Shown here in pieces: positions 37,660-47,921 of a stretch of DNA of 64,000 bases (the stretch's first letter is position 1; each line of letters opens with the position of its first letter). Origin of the DNA: Psychrosphaera haliotis (lineage in GTDB: Bacteria; Pseudomonadota; Gammaproteobacteria; Enterobacterales; Alteromonadaceae); the NCBI RefSeq assembly GCF_009728465.1, contig NZ_WOCD01000003.1:372001-436000 (forward strand), read 5' to 3'. The notes below the pieces were generated by a model. That model ran no database searches. It worked only from the letters and a program-made list of their open reading frames with translations, and had not been told where the DNA came from. The position numbers and the translations under genes are program-made.

Positions 37660-38385
37660 TTAAATCAACCAATCTTTTAATCTTGACTTTAATCGAACAA
37701 GTGCTTGGCTATGAATTTGACTCACTCTAGACTCACTAACATTGAGAATTTCGCCTATCTCTCTTAAATTTAGCTCATCATCGTAATAAAGTGACAAAAT
37801 CATTGCTTCTCTTTCTGGTAAGGTTTTTATAGTACTTGATAGGCTCTTGTTAAATGAGCTTTTTTCTACCCCACCATAAGTTAAATCTTTACCACTTTCA
37901 CTTGCTGGGGCTATAACATCTTCCGTTACACCCAAGTCTTCTAAACCCAACACCTTGCCATTTGTTGCTTCTTTCAGCATCTGATGATATTGGTCGATTG
38001 AAACATTTAAGGATTCTGCAACTTCAACGTCTTTGACGTCTCGGCCTAAGGCAGACTCTAGTTGAGATATTTTTTCTGCAACCATTCTTGAGTTTCGATG
38101 AACAGACCTAGGAGTCCAATCTCCGCGCCTCATCTCATCTAACATAGACCCACGTATACGGATACCCGCATAAGTTTCGAAGCTCGCTCCTTTGCTGTGA
38201 TCAAAGTTCTTAGATGCTTCAATAAGTCCTATCATGCCAGCCTGAATTAAATCATCAACTAAAACACTATCGGGCAGCCGAGCTGCTAAATGGTGAGCAA
38301 TCCTTTTTACCAAAACTGAATGTTTTTCCACAACATTCGACAATGTTTGTTGAGCTTCGTAGGCGGTCGCTACTTTATTGTTCAA
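37660..38385 (-). CDS. fliA: Flagellar sigma factor FliA (sigma-28)
   Basis: The 241-residue sigma factor has region 2 (ARLPDSVLVDDLIQAGMIGLIEA; ETYAGIRIRGSMLDEMRRGDW) and region 4 (LPEREAMILSLYYDDELNLREIGEILNVSESRVSQIHSQAL) of the FliA group. It transcribes late genes including flagellins with TAAA-N11-12-GCCGATAA promoters, two of which are present here. FlgM, its anti-sigma factor, is not in the window. It follows flhG by 10 bases. Confidence 0.97.
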   Translation of the reverse strand: MNNKVATAYEAQQTLSNVVEKHSVLVKRIAHHLAARLPDSVLVDDLIQAGMIGLIEASKNFDHSKGASFETYAGIRIRGSMLDEMRRGDWTPRSVHRNSRMVAEKISQLESALGRDVKDVEVAESLNVSIDQYHQMLKEATNGKVLGLEDLGVTEDVIAPASESGKDLTYGGVEKSSFNKSLSSTIKTLPEREAMILSLYYDDELNLREIGEILNVSESRVSQIHSQALVRLKSRLKDWLI

Positions 38386-38395
38386 CAGAAACCTC

Positions 38396-39247
38396 TTAGT
38401 TGACCAGTTGCTCTAAAAAAAACTCTAAGTTACCAGACGCATGTGATGGTGTTGGCCATTTATTAATTTTCGCTGCCAACGTTTTAAATGCCACAGCTGA
38501 AGGTGAACGGGGAAACGCATCTACAATAGCCTTTTGACGACGAACCGCTTTACGCAAGTTATCATCAAAGGGAATAATGGCAGTTAGTTCCAACGTTACA
38601 TCTAAAAACCTGTCTGTAACCATAGTCAATTTTTTGAATAAATCTTGCCCTTCCTTCATCGTTCTTACCATATTAGCAACAACTTTGAATTTCGCTACGC
38701 CATGATCACGATTCAATATCTTAATTAGTGCGTAAGCATCTGTAATTGAAGTTGGTTCATCACACACAACGCAAAGAACTTCGTGAGAAGCTCTTGAGAA
38801 GGATAGCACCATATCTGATATTCCGGCGGCGGTATCGACAATAAATACATCAACCGGCGTTTTCATTTCGCTGAAAGCTCTAATTAAACCAGCGTGCTGG
38901 GCGGCAGAAAGCTCAACCATATCGATTGAGCCTGATGTTGCAGGGACAATTTTTATACCCGATGGGCCTTCGACTAAAATATCGTCTAATTCGGCCTCAC
39001 CTGATAATACATGTGAGAGATTTTTATGGACGCGAAGTCCAAGCATAACATCACAATTCGCTAACCCGAGGTCAGCATCAAGCACCAGAACATTAAGTCC
39101 TGTTTGCGCCAAAGCAATTGCAGTATTTAGCGATACGCTGGTTTTTCCAACTCCGCCCTTTCCACCTGTTACTGCAATAACTTTTGTTTTTTTCGCCATC
39201 GACATATTTCGTAAACCGCTAGCTTGATCAGAAGTAATATTAATCAT
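38396..39247 (-). CDS. flhG: Flagellar number regulator FlhG (FleN), MinD-like ATPase
   Basis: The 283-residue ParA/MinD ATPase has the deviant Walker A GGKGGVGKTSVS (about 28-39), LVLDADLGLANCDVMLGL and VDTAAGISDMVLSF. FlhG (FleN, YlxH) limits flagellar number by antagonising FlhF and FlrA/FleQ. Its start overlaps the end of flhF by eight bases, as in Vibrio and Pseudomonas. The N-terminal SDQASGLRNM resembles the DQAxxLR motif that activates the FlhF GTPase. Confidence 0.95.
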   Translation of the reverse strand: MINITSDQASGLRNMSMAKKTKVIAVTGGKGGVGKTSVSLNTAIALAQTGLNVLVLDADLGLANCDVMLGLRVHKNLSHVLSGEAELDDILVEGPSGIKIVPATSGSIDMVELSAAQHAGLIRAFSEMKTPVDVFIVDTAAGISDMVLSFSRASHEVLCVVCDEPTSITDAYALIKILNRDHGVAKFKVVANMVRTMKEGQDLFKKLTMVTDRFLDVTLELTAIIPFDDNLRKAVRRQKAIVDAFPRSPSAVAFKTLAAKINKWPTPSHASGNLEFFLEQLVN

Positions 39248-40767
39248 ACATGCCCACTGCTTTTGGCACTACCTTATTATTTTTATTAGAAACTTTTTCT
39301 TTAAGTTCATATAGCTGATTAGCTTTTTGCACAATTTTCTGACCATTTGCAACCCTTATATCCTCTGGCACGCGTTGACCGTTGGTTAAATAGCCAATTG
39401 GCAGTCGATTATGAATTGCAACACTAATTAACTCACCTAAACTCAAAGACTCATCTATTTTAGTAAAGATACAGCCCGACAGTGGAATTGTTTTAAAATG
39501 TTGAACACTTTCATGCAAAACACTCATTTGTGAAGTTGCAGAAAGTACTAAGTAATTTTTAATATTTACTCTTGATTTTGTTAATAAATGATTCAAACGT
39601 TCCGTCAATTTAATGTCTCTTTGGCTCATTCCTGCTGTATCTATTAACAATAGCTTTTTATCTCGTAATTGGTAGATCGCTTCTGAAAGTTCTTCGGTAT
39701 TTTTTGCTTGCTTGAGTGGACAGCCGAGTATTTTTGCATAAGTACCCAATTGCTCTAATGCACCAATCCTAAAACTATCAGTGGTAATTAGACCCACTTT
39801 ATCGGCTCCGTGGATTTGCGCAAAACGTGCTGCTAGTTTTGCAATTGTAGTCGTTTTACCAACGCCCGTAGGACCAACTAATGAATACACACCGCCACGT
39901 TTAATAATTTCATTATCGGTTGTATTTAACTGCTCAGTTAATAGCTCAAGCATTTTTGGCCAAGCTTGCTGAGCTTCTAGGTCATCGCTAATAAAATGAG
40001 ATAAATGTTCAGCAACATTTGACGATAACCCCATGTTATTTAACTTTTTAACTAACATTGCTTTAACTGGAGATTTACGATTAGCGTCTTGTAACATTAG
40101 TTCAGAAACTTGATGTTTTAGCAGCTCTTTAATGGAATTCATTTCATCTTTTAAGTCCGACATTTGCTTGTCAAACTGACCTTGAATTACATTGTGGCCC
40201 GATATGTTATTTGGTTGCTCGTTGATTTGGCTTACGTTATTTTGCTCCGCAGCTACAGACGCTACTTGGTTAGTGTTTATTTGCTCAGACTGGTCTTGCA
40301 CTGTGTTGCGAGCACGGTTTAGCCACTGCTCAAATTCCGACTCGGCTTGTTGTGAAAGTGCTTGTGTTGCCAATTCAGATTTTTGTTGGTTAGATAAATC
40401 GGTATTAGCAGCCGCAACTTGCGGCACAGAGTTTGGCTGGTAAGTATTTGAAGGTGTGCCCGCTGAGTCGGCTCTTTGGCGCTTGAGCAATTCTTCGAGT
40501 GAGCTTGCTATCTTTGCAGCCCCTTCTGCATTTGGACCATCAAACTGATGTGCATTAGGTGCAGAAGCAGAGTTTGCTACTGGCGTACTTTGAGCTAAAA
40601 CTGGTGATTTAGGTTGAGGCTGAGCATCGGCGTCAATTGCTGCAACAATTTCTACACCTGTCGCTGTTTTTTTATTGGACATAATTACGGCTTCCGGACC
40701 TAACTCTTCTTTAACTTGAGTTAGTGCAGTTTCTCATATCTTTTGCAAAATAACGCTTAATTTTCAC
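39240..40767 (-). CDS. flhF: Polar flagellum GTPase FlhF (frameshifted near its start)
   Basis: SRP-type GTPase: a variable Gln/Asn/Ser-rich N-terminal region, a helical N domain and the G domain (GPTGVGKTTTIAKLAARFA, TTDSFRIGALEQL, LLIDTAGMSQRD, TKIDES). It sets the polar site of flagellum assembly. The conserved start is in a second frame: GTG at 40767 with GGAGGT five bases upstream encodes VKIKRYFAKDMR. One extra base in the TTT run at 40730-40732 then shifts it; removing it gives RTALTQVKEELGPEAVIMSNKK, which joins the long frame. The repaired length is about 508 residues. Confidence 0.94.
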
Positions 40768-40789
40768 TTTAAACCTCCGTCAAACAGCT

Positions 40790-42892
40790 CTAACCAACTG
40801 AACTGACAATCTTAATTTGTTTTTCTTCCGGTATTTCTTGATAAGACAAGATAACCATGCCTGGTAAGCTATGTTTAACAAAACGAGATAACACGCTTCG
40901 CAACATTCCAGAGGTCAATAATATTGACGGCTCACCTGATAATTCCAGATTCCTGTGTGCTTCAGCTAAAGAAGTTTGAATTCGTTCCGCTAAACCAGGC
41001 TCTATGCCAGCACCTTCATTTCCGGCTGACTGCAGGGACTGTTGCAACATCTGTTCCAACTCAGGCGCCAAGGTTATGACAGGTATTTCATTAGTTGAAC
41101 CAGCGATATCTTGGACGATAAATCGACGTAGGGAAATTCGACAGGCGGCGGTTAAAACATCAGGATCTTGGCTTTTAGGTGCATATTCAACAAGGGTTTG
41201 AATAATTGAACGCATGTCACGAATAGTTACGTTCTCACTTAATAAGTTCTGTAATACTTTTGTCAGGACAGAAAGTGACAACATTTCTGGTACTAGGCCA
41301 TCGACCAGTTTTGGGTAGTTCTTTTGAATCATTTCAAGTAAGTTCTGAGTCTCTTCGTGGCCCAGTAACTGCGCTGCATTATTGGTTAACAACTGACTAA
41401 TGTGCGTTGCCACAACAGTAGCGGCATCTACAACGGTGTAACCTAAACTTTGAGCTTTATCTCTATTGCTATTTTCTATCCAAACCGCTTCTAAACCAAA
41501 CGCAGGATCTACCGTTTCTATGCCTTCAACTTTTCCAAAAACCTGGCCTGGGTTAATGGCTAAATCTCTATCATGTCTAATTTCAGCTTCACCTATGGTT
41601 ACGCCCATCAATGTAATTCGATAAACATTTGGATCTAAATCTAAATTGTCACGAATATGGACAGCAGGTACCAAAAAGCCAAACTCTTGACTGAGTTTAC
41701 GACGAACCCCTTTAATTCTTGATAGCAACTCACCGCCTTGACCTTTATCCACTAGAGGAATCAAGCGATAACCAACTTCTAATCCTATCGTGTCAACGTG
41801 ATTAACATCATCCCAGCTGACATCTTTATTTTCTGCGGCTTCATGAGGTGACTCTAATGGTGCTTCCGCCTCTGCTTTTTCTGCGGCTACAGCAGCTTCT
41901 GTAGTGCGTTTGTTTACCATATAAGCAGTGCCAATTAGCATAGCGCCAAACGCTAAGAACGTTAAGTGAGGCATTCCAGGAACTAATCCCATTGAAAATA
42001 AAACACCACCAGCAACGTAAAGTACTTTCTCAGTACCAAGCTGAGTTGAGAATTGTTGACCCATTTCTTGGTCAGTATTTTGACGGGTAACGACGATAGC
42101 AGTACCGATAGAGAGCAAAAGACCTGGTATTTGTGCAACTAGACCATCACCAATAGTAAGAATTGTATAGATTTCAACAGCCTCTCCAAATAGCAAGTCA
42201 TGTTGAATCATGCCAATAAATAAGCCACCAATAATATTAATAAATAGAATGATGATACCCGCTATCGCATCACCTTTAACAAATTTTGAAGCACCATCCA
42301 TTGAACCGTAAAAGTCAGCTTCTTTACCAATTTCTTCACGTCTTGCTTTAGCTTGCTCTGGCGTAATAAAGCCAGCATTTAAGTCAGCATCGATGGCCAT
42401 TTGTTTACCTGGCATCGCATCAAGTGTAAATCGAGCCGTTACCTCTGAGATACGACCAGCACCTTTGGTAACAACCACAAAGTTAATGATAACCAATATT
42501 GCGAATACAACTAGACCAACCGCATAGTTACCGCCAATAACAACACTACCAAAGGCTTCAATAACTTTACCTGCGGCATCACCACCCTGATGGCCTTCTA
42601 ACAGCACCACACGCGTTGAGGCGACATTTAGGGCTAGTCTTAAAACGGTTGCAATTAGAATAACGGAAGGGAAAGCGCCAAAGTCTAGCGGTTTTAATGT
42701 GTAAACGGTTACGAGTAGAATAACGAGCGCTAGCGCAATATTAAAAGAAAAGAGAATATCCAGCATCAAAGCTGGTAACGGTAATATTACCATAGCTAAC
42801 GCCGCCAATATAAATATCGGGGCGCCTAAACCATTAATAAATTTAGTATTTTCTTTATTAAAAAGCTGATTAAACTTTGCAGTTAATTCCAT
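40790..42892 (-). CDS. flhA: Flagellar export gate protein FlhA
   Basis: The 700-residue membrane protein has about eight N-terminal helices (to about residue 330) with the FHIPEP-type signature region (TVLRLALNVASTRVVLLEGHQGG). Its large cytosolic domain docks chaperone-substrate complexes such as FliS-flagellin. It is the main energy-coupling subunit of the export gate. I take ATG 42892; a TTG four codons earlier is possible and neither has a strong site. A sigma-54 promoter lies at 42930-42945, in the 82-base gap after flhB. Confidence 0.96.
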   Translation of the reverse strand: MELTAKFNQLFNKENTKFINGLGAPIFILAALAMVILPLPALMLDILFSFNIALALVILLVTVYTLKPLDFGAFPSVILIATVLRLALNVASTRVVLLEGHQGGDAAGKVIEAFGSVVIGGNYAVGLVVFAILVIINFVVVTKGAGRISEVTARFTLDAMPGKQMAIDADLNAGFITPEQAKARREEIGKEADFYGSMDGASKFVKGDAIAGIIILFINIIGGLFIGMIQHDLLFGEAVEIYTILTIGDGLVAQIPGLLLSIGTAIVVTRQNTDQEMGQQFSTQLGTEKVLYVAGGVLFSMGLVPGMPHLTFLAFGAMLIGTAYMVNKRTTEAAVAAEKAEAEAPLESPHEAAENKDVSWDDVNHVDTIGLEVGYRLIPLVDKGQGGELLSRIKGVRRKLSQEFGFLVPAVHIRDNLDLDPNVYRITLMGVTIGEAEIRHDRDLAINPGQVFGKVEGIETVDPAFGLEAVWIENSNRDKAQSLGYTVVDAATVVATHISQLLTNNAAQLLGHEETQNLLEMIQKNYPKLVDGLVPEMLSLSVLTKVLQNLLSENVTIRDMRSIIQTLVEYAPKSQDPDVLTAACRISLRRFIVQDIAGSTNEIPVITLAPELEQMLQQSLQSAGNEGAGIEPGLAERIQTSLAEAHRNLELSGEPSILLTSGMLRSVLSRFVKHSLPGMVILSYQEIPEEKQIKIVSSVG

Positions 42893-42929
42893 CACGACAA
42901 CCAAAAAACACCTAAGTTATAGTGCTTTC

Positions 42930-42945
42930 AGCAATGTTCAGGCCA
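42930..42945 (-). promoter_or_regulatory. Sigma-54 promoter upstream of flhA
   Basis: On the minus strand TGGCCTGAACATTGCT has GG-N10-GC spacing and the TTGCT -12 box. It would drive flhA-flhF-flhG-fliA and perhaps the che genes. Confidence 0.78.
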
Positions 42946-42973
42946 AATTTTATGTCAACAAAATGACTGCCTG

Positions 42974-44104
42974 TTAATAACGCAATTCTGGTGGGATATC
43001 AGGGTTTTGATCAACGGGTTTTGGTTTTGTCCCTTTACCTTGTTCGTACATGTCTAATTGATAAACGTAGGCAAGCACTTGGGCCACCGCTATAAACAAT
43101 TGTTCTGGGACTTCTTGATTGATATCTGTGGTGTAATATATAGAGCGAGTTAACATAGGCGTCTCTATCATTGGCACTTCACGTTCTTTAGCGATTTTAC
43201 GAATGTGCATCGCAATGAGATCGGCACCTTTGGCTACGACAAACGGCGCATTAGATTTTTCAGTGTCGTATTTTATTGCCACAGAGTAGTGAGTTGGGTT
43301 AGTAACTACCACATCCGCAGTTGGAACTTCGGACATCATTCTTCGTTGTGAGACTTCTCTTTGGGCTTGCCTAATACGGCCTTTAATTTCAGGATTACCT
43401 TCAGTACTTTTATACTCGTCTTTGATTTCCTGCTTGCTCATTTTAAGCTGCTTGTTGTGATTCCATTTTTGAAACGGTACATCAACTAAAGAAATAACAA
43501 TGGTAGAGCAGCATAACCCTAAAAATATCCAGGCTAGCAATTCGGTTGCATCATAGGTATTGCCAGGCAAGTCTTCTAAACTTAAGTAAAGAATATCCAC
43601 TAAGAATACGTCGATTAGTAAAATTGCGACGGTAGCCACTACCGCTACTTTTAAAATGGATTTAATGAGTTCTACCACGGCTTGCGTACCGAACATCCTT
43701 TTAAAGCCCTTTAAAGGCGACATTTTGGAAAATTTGGGAGCCATGGCTTCCCAACTAAAATTGATACCGCCCAATAAACTATTTGAAACGAAAGCTGCAA
43801 CTAAAATAACACCAAAAATACCCGCAAGTGGCCCAGCAACGTGAGTTAACACTTCACCAAACACGCTAAACATTTTTGTGGGATCAAAGGCATCGTCCCT
43901 ATCAAGCGCAAACTGATTACCCATCACTTCAATAAGCTTTTTTCCTAAACTGGCGCCAAACATTAACATAGCTGATGCGCTAGCAACCAAGACTCCTGTA
44001 GTCCCCAACTCTTTAGAACGCGCTATCTGGCCTTTTTTTCGGGCGTCTTCGAGACGCTTGGCCGTTGGTTCTTCTGTTTTTTCTTGATCTGAATCTTCTG
44101 CCAT
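42974..44104 (-). CDS. flhB: Flagellar export switch protein FlhB
   Basis: The 376-residue protein has an N-terminal charged segment (TEEPTAKRLEDARKKGQIARSKEL), four membrane helices and a cytosolic domain with the self-cleaving site Asn269-Pro-Thr-His272. Cleavage there, with FliK, changes export from rod-hook to filament proteins. It follows fliR by 10 bases and ends the fliE-to-flhB run; the flhA promoter is just below. Confidence 0.97.
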   Translation of the reverse strand: MAEDSDQEKTEEPTAKRLEDARKKGQIARSKELGTTGVLVASASAMLMFGASLGKKLIEVMGNQFALDRDDAFDPTKMFSVFGEVLTHVAGPLAGIFGVILVAAFVSNSLLGGINFSWEAMAPKFSKMSPLKGFKRMFGTQAVVELIKSILKVAVVATVAILLIDVFLVDILYLSLEDLPGNTYDATELLAWIFLGLCCSTIVISLVDVPFQKWNHNKQLKMSKQEIKDEYKSTEGNPEIKGRIRQAQREVSQRRMMSEVPTADVVVTNPTHYSVAIKYDTEKSNAPFVVAKGADLIAMHIRKIAKEREVPMIETPMLTRSIYYTTDINQEVPEQLFIAVAQVLAYVYQLDMYEQGKGTKPKPVDQNPDIPPELRY

Positions 44105-44114
44105 TTTTCGCTAC

Positions 44115-44888
44115 CTAACAACCAATCATCGTGCACATCATTTCGATGGAACGTTGCCAGTTTTTATCAAAGTGAAAAACAAAGTTTTCCATTGTTAACC
44201 ACATGACGATTAAACCCGACATCATGGTAAACGGAAAGCCGATGGAGAATATATTTAGTTGCGGCGCTGCTCGAGTCATAATTCCAAAACTCAAATTGAT
44301 TACTAACATAGCCACCAGAGGAGCAAGCGCAAGGACTAATGCTGCGGCGAACATCCAACCGCCAAACAACACCAAGTCATAAAACTTACCTGTCGAAAAC
44401 CAAACGTCAGTAATAGGTAATACATAAAAACTTTTTACCACCATTTGCATCATCGCTAGATGACCGTCGATGGACCAAAACATGAGTGTTGAAAGTATTA
44501 AATAAAACTGACCAACCGCTGGTACGCTTAATCCGTTTGTTGGATCGACCATTGAGGCAAAACCTAAACCAGACTGCATCGCAATAGCTTGGCCTGCAAC
44601 CACAAACACTTGTAAAAAGATAACTGACACAAAACCGATGGCGCTACCAATCATAATTTGTTGGAACACACGAATAGCCATTTCAAAGGAAAATAAATTG
44701 GTAAATGTTGATGGGGGTAATACTGGCATTACCATAATAGTAAACGCCACTGCATAAGCTGATTTGATTGGTCCAGGTATGGTTTTACCGCCTATCGCAA
44801 TCATAATCATCATCATTGCGGAGATACGCGCAAAAGGCAGAAGAAGGTCTGCCTGGTATTGCATGATTTGTTGCAATAATGCGTCCAT
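44115..44888 (-). CDS. fliR: Flagellar export gate protein FliR
   Basis: The 257-residue protein has about six hydrophobic segments and the FliR pattern (PFARISAMMMIMIAIGG; MQSGLGFASMVDPTNGLSVPAVGQFY). With FliP and FliQ it forms the helical export-gate complex at the rod base. It follows fliQ by nine bases and precedes flhB by 10. Confidence 0.95.
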   Translation of the reverse strand: MDALLQQIMQYQADLLLPFARISAMMMIMIAIGGKTIPGPIKSAYAVAFTIMVMPVLPPSTFTNLFSFEMAIRVFQQIMIGSAIGFVSVIFLQVFVVAGQAIAMQSGLGFASMVDPTNGLSVPAVGQFYLILSTLMFWSIDGHLAMMQMVVKSFYVLPITDVWFSTGKFYDLVLFGGWMFAAALVLALAPLVAMLVINLSFGIMTRAAPQLNIFSIGFPFTMMSGLIVMWLTMENFVFHFDKNWQRSIEMMCTMIGC

Positions 44889-44897
44889 TTTACTGAC

Positions 44898-45167
44898 CTA
44901 GCCTATGATCGATGGAATACGTTCAATTAAGTCTTTAGTAAAATCCATGATCATTCCCGTTATCCAGTGACCTGCAATCATTAACGCTAATAACGTTACG
45001 ATTAAGCGCGGTAAAAAGCTAAGCGTTTGCTCATTTATCGAGGTTGCTGCTTGGAACACCGCAACAATCAAACCCACGATTAATCCGGGAACAACCATAA
45101 TTGCGACTAATATAATGATAAGCCAAAGCGCGTCTCTGAGAATATCGACAAATACTTCAGGTGTCAT
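44898..45167 (-). CDS. fliQ: Flagellar export gate protein FliQ
   Basis: The 89-residue two-helix membrane protein is MTPEVFVDILRDALWLIII followed by GLIVGLIVAVFQAATSINEQTLSFLPRL, the FliQ signature. Start is the ATG at 45167 with GGAG seven bases upstream; the longer frame to 45194 overlaps the end of fliP and has no site of its own. It joins FliP and FliR in the gate. Confidence 0.95.
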   Translation of the reverse strand: MTPEVFVDILRDALWLIIILVAIMVVPGLIVGLIVAVFQAATSINEQTLSFLPRLIVTLLALMIAGHWITGMIMDFTKDLIERIPSIIG

Positions 45168-45177
45168 GGCGTTTCTC

Positions 45178-45930
45178 CTAGGTTCCAAGTCCAAAACTTT
45201 TTGCTAACGTACCCATTACTAAGGTCCAGCCGTCAACTAATACAAACATCATGAGCTTAAACGGTAATGAAACAATCATAGGTGATAGCATCATCATACC
45301 CATGGCCATCAATACTGACGCTACCACTAAATCTATTATTAAGAATGGGATGAAGAACATAAAACCAATTTGAAACGCTGTTTTTAACTCTGATGTTACA
45401 AAAGAAGGAATTATAACGGTCAATGGTAGGTCGTCTGGGCTATCAACTTGCGTATAACCGGCTATTTCTGCAAATGTTTCTAAATCTGAAATGCGGGTTT
45501 GCGCCAGCATAAACTCACGCATCGGAACTTTTGCAATGTCATAAGCTTGTAAAGAGGTAATCTCTTCATTCAAATAGGGCTCTACTGCGTTTGCATGAAC
45601 CTCTTCAAATACCGGAGCCATAATAAAAAAGCTTAAAAACAAAGACATGCCAACAAGTAATTGGCTATTTGGTGTTTGTTGTAAACCAAGCGCCTGACGA
45701 AGGATAGCGAGTACTACTATAATTCGCGTGAAAGACGTCATTAACATGACAATGGCAGGAATGAAGCTTAACGCCGTCATCATTGCCAGCACTTGCAATG
45801 TTATGCTGTATTCTTTACTGCCATCAGGATTATCCGTTACTGTAACGGCTGAAATAACACCACCATCAGCTAGGACACCTGGCGTAAATACTAAAAGTAG
45901 TACAGTAAGAAAAGAGAAGAAGACTTTCAT
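45178..45930 (-). CDS. fliP: Flagellar export gate protein FliP
   Basis: The 250-residue protein has a cleavable signal peptide (about 1-21) and the FliP signatures [37 protein letters not shown] and [28 protein letters not shown]. Five FliP subunits form the core of the export gate. It follows fliO by five bases. Confidence 0.97.
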   Translation of the reverse strand: MKVFFSFLTVLLLVFTPGVLADGGVISAVTVTDNPDGSKEYSITLQVLAMMTALSFIPAIVMLMTSFTRIIVVLAILRQALGLQQTPNSQLLVGMSLFLSFFIMAPVFEEVHANAVEPYLNEEITSLQAYDIAKVPMREFMLAQTRISDLETFAEIAGYTQVDSPDDLPLTVIIPSFVTSELKTAFQIGFMFFIPFLIIDLVVASVLMAMGMMMLSPMIVSLPFKLMMFVLVDGWTLVMGTLAKSFGLGT

Positions 45931-45935
45931 AGACT

Positions 45936-46427
45936 CTACAGGTCCTTTATATAATTAATTTTTTTAGTCTTTGGAAGCTCATTGTTCAGCAATTCGGTTA
46001 GTTTGTTAAGTAATTTATTATTAGGCACCGAAAAACTGCTCGGAGTTATGTTTTCATCTAATTTAAATAACGTATTAACACTGTGTGGAGTAACACCAAT
46101 GGCATATTGTTGCTGTTGGATTTCTATAATGACAATTCTTTCTCTGCCACCTAATGATAAGCTTGTAATCGTTTTCATATGATTACTTTGATGTGGCGTA
46201 AGGTTGAACTTTTTAGCAACCCAAGCCGTTACATAAATCACCACAACTATCGCAATTAACGCCATTAACATTGGTAATAACGCGCCATCGGTAGGAGAGC
46301 TCAAATTAGGATTCGAAGCTACTGTGCTCGTTATTTTGGCACCAGGCTCTACAGCAGAGATAGCAAGTGGGCTAAATAAAAGTCCACCTGCTCCTATTTT
46401 TTTAACGAAGCTTTTTAATTCTTTCAA
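45936..46427 (-). CDS. fliO: Flagellar export accessory protein FliO
   Basis: The 163-residue protein has an N-terminal hydrophobic leader, one membrane helix (about 50-72, [19 protein letters not shown]) and a small cytosolic domain with [32 protein letters not shown], typical of FliO, which helps FliP assemble. The start overlaps fliN by 26 bases; a later start is possible but would remove the leader. Confidence 0.9.
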   Translation of the reverse strand: MKELKSFVKKIGAGGLLFSPLAISAVEPGAKITSTVASNPNLSSPTDGALLPMLMALIAIVVVIYVTAWVAKKFNLTPHQSNHMKTITSLSLGGRERIVIIEIQQQQYAIGVTPHSVNTLFKLDENITPSSFSVPNNKLLNKLTELLNNELPKTKKINYIKDL

Positions 46428-46792
46428 TTTGGCTGATCACATCTGTTAAACGAATACCAAACTTATCATTAACCACCACTACTTCGCCATGGGCAATTAA
46501 TGTTCCGTTAACTAATACGTCTAAAGGCTCACCAGCAACACGGTCTAACTCTACAACCGAGCCTTGGTTTAGCTGCAGTAAGTTACGAATACTAATTTTA
46601 CTCCGGCCTACTTCCATAGAGATATTAACTGGGATATCAAGAATCGTCTCTAGCTTACCTGACTCTTCTTCGTTTAAAGAACCACCTGTATCGGTTAACT
46701 CATCGAGTTTCTGCCGGTTGAACGTCGCCACCATCTTCGGCTTCGGCTAGGGCTGCTGCCCACTCGTCCATTGTATCTTGATCTTCACTCAT
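46402..46792 (-). CDS. fliN: Flagellar switch protein FliN (frameshifted near its start)
   Basis: The C-terminal SpoA domain is complete: ILDIPVNISMEVGRSKISIRNLLQLNQGSVVELDRVAGEPLDVLVNG to the end. The start is in another frame: ATG at 46792 encodes MSEDQDTMDEWAAALAEAEDGGDVQPAE, then the frame stops at a TGA. One extra base in the TTT run at 46708-46710 explains the break; without it the text runs PAELDELTDTGG into the long frame, giving about 129 residues. FliN forms the lower C-ring and binds CheY-P and FliH. Confidence 0.93.
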
Positions 46793-46822
46793 AACACTTA
46801 CCTTTGTTTAATTGGGTAACAC

Positions 46823-47890
46823 TCAAAGCTCTAAGTCATCTTCAAGTGCGAGTAATTCTGAATCATCGTCTAAACGACGACCGCCTTTAGTCAATACATT
46901 CATCTCTGATTTAGCTGACTCTGGGCGCTTAATTTTTTCTGAAATCTGCAATGCAACATTGTCTCTGCATCGGCCAAGTTTTGCTCTATACGTTGGTAAC
47001 TCTTCAATAAATACAGTGATATGCTCTGGCATTTCAATTGGAATAATGTCGCCATCTTTTAAGTCCATTACCTGATGTAATGGTAAATTCATTTCTAAAA
47101 GTTGCGTATGCAAGTCTACGTAAACATCCATAATTTCATCACGTAGCGCTTTACTCCAACGGTAATCAGTATCTTCTCTATCACTTTGAACTCCGGCATC
47201 AAGTAACTCACGAATAGGTTCCAGCATCGAGTATGGAAGTGCGACATGGAAATCACCGCCACCGCCATCCAATTCAATATGGAATGAGCTAATTACAATA
47301 ACTTCAGTTGGCGAAACAATATTTGCCATTGCCGGGTTTACTTCTGAGTCTAAATATTCAAAAGAGACATCCATAACCGGTGACCATGCTTCTTTATAAT
47401 CTTCAAATATTAACTTTAATAACATTTGAATAATGCGTCGTTCCGTTGGTGTAAATTCTCGTCCTTCAATTTTTGCGTGATATCGGCCATCACCACCAAA
47501 AAAGTTATCAACTAAGATAAAAACAAGACGAGCTTCCATCGTAATTAAGCCGGTGCCTTTTAATGGACGAAAACGAACCATGTTAAGACTAGTAGGAACG
47601 AATAACGAATGTATATATTCACCAAACTTAATCATCTGAACGCCATTAATTGACACTTCAGCTGTGCGGCGCATCATATTAAATAGACTGATCCTCATGT
47701 GTCGGGCAAAACGTTCATTAACCAACTCAAGGGTTGGCATACGACCACGAACAATTCTATCCTGCGAAGAAAAGTCATAGTCAGACATGCCGTGACCACC
47801 GCCACCGCCTTCGTCTATCTCTTCTTCTTCAACGTCATCGACACCATGGAGTAGCGCATCAATTTCGTCTTGTGACAGTAAATCAGTCAT
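46823..47890 (-). CDS. fliM: Flagellar motor switch protein FliM
   Basis: The 355-residue protein has the N-terminal CheY-P binding peptide LLSQDEIDALLHG (about 3-15), the middle CheC-like domain starting ARHMRISLFNMMRRTAEV, and a C-terminal SpoA domain with LKDGDIIPIEMPEHITVFIEELPTYRAKLG. It links CheY signalling to the FliG rotor. It follows fliL by 31 bases. Confidence 0.97.
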   Translation of the reverse strand: MTDLLSQDEIDALLHGVDDVEEEEIDEGGGGGHGMSDYDFSSQDRIVRGRMPTLELVNERFARHMRISLFNMMRRTAEVSINGVQMIKFGEYIHSLFVPTSLNMVRFRPLKGTGLITMEARLVFILVDNFFGGDGRYHAKIEGREFTPTERRIIQMLLKLIFEDYKEAWSPVMDVSFEYLDSEVNPAMANIVSPTEVIVISSFHIELDGGGGDFHVALPYSMLEPIRELLDAGVQSDREDTDYRWSKALRDEIMDVYVDLHTQLLEMNLPLHQVMDLKDGDIIPIEMPEHITVFIEELPTYRAKLGRCRDNVALQISEKIKRPESAKSEMNVLTKGGRRLDDDSELLALEDDLEL

Positions 47891-47921
47891 ATTTTTCTCT
47901 TATGTTTATTTGGTTTTAATG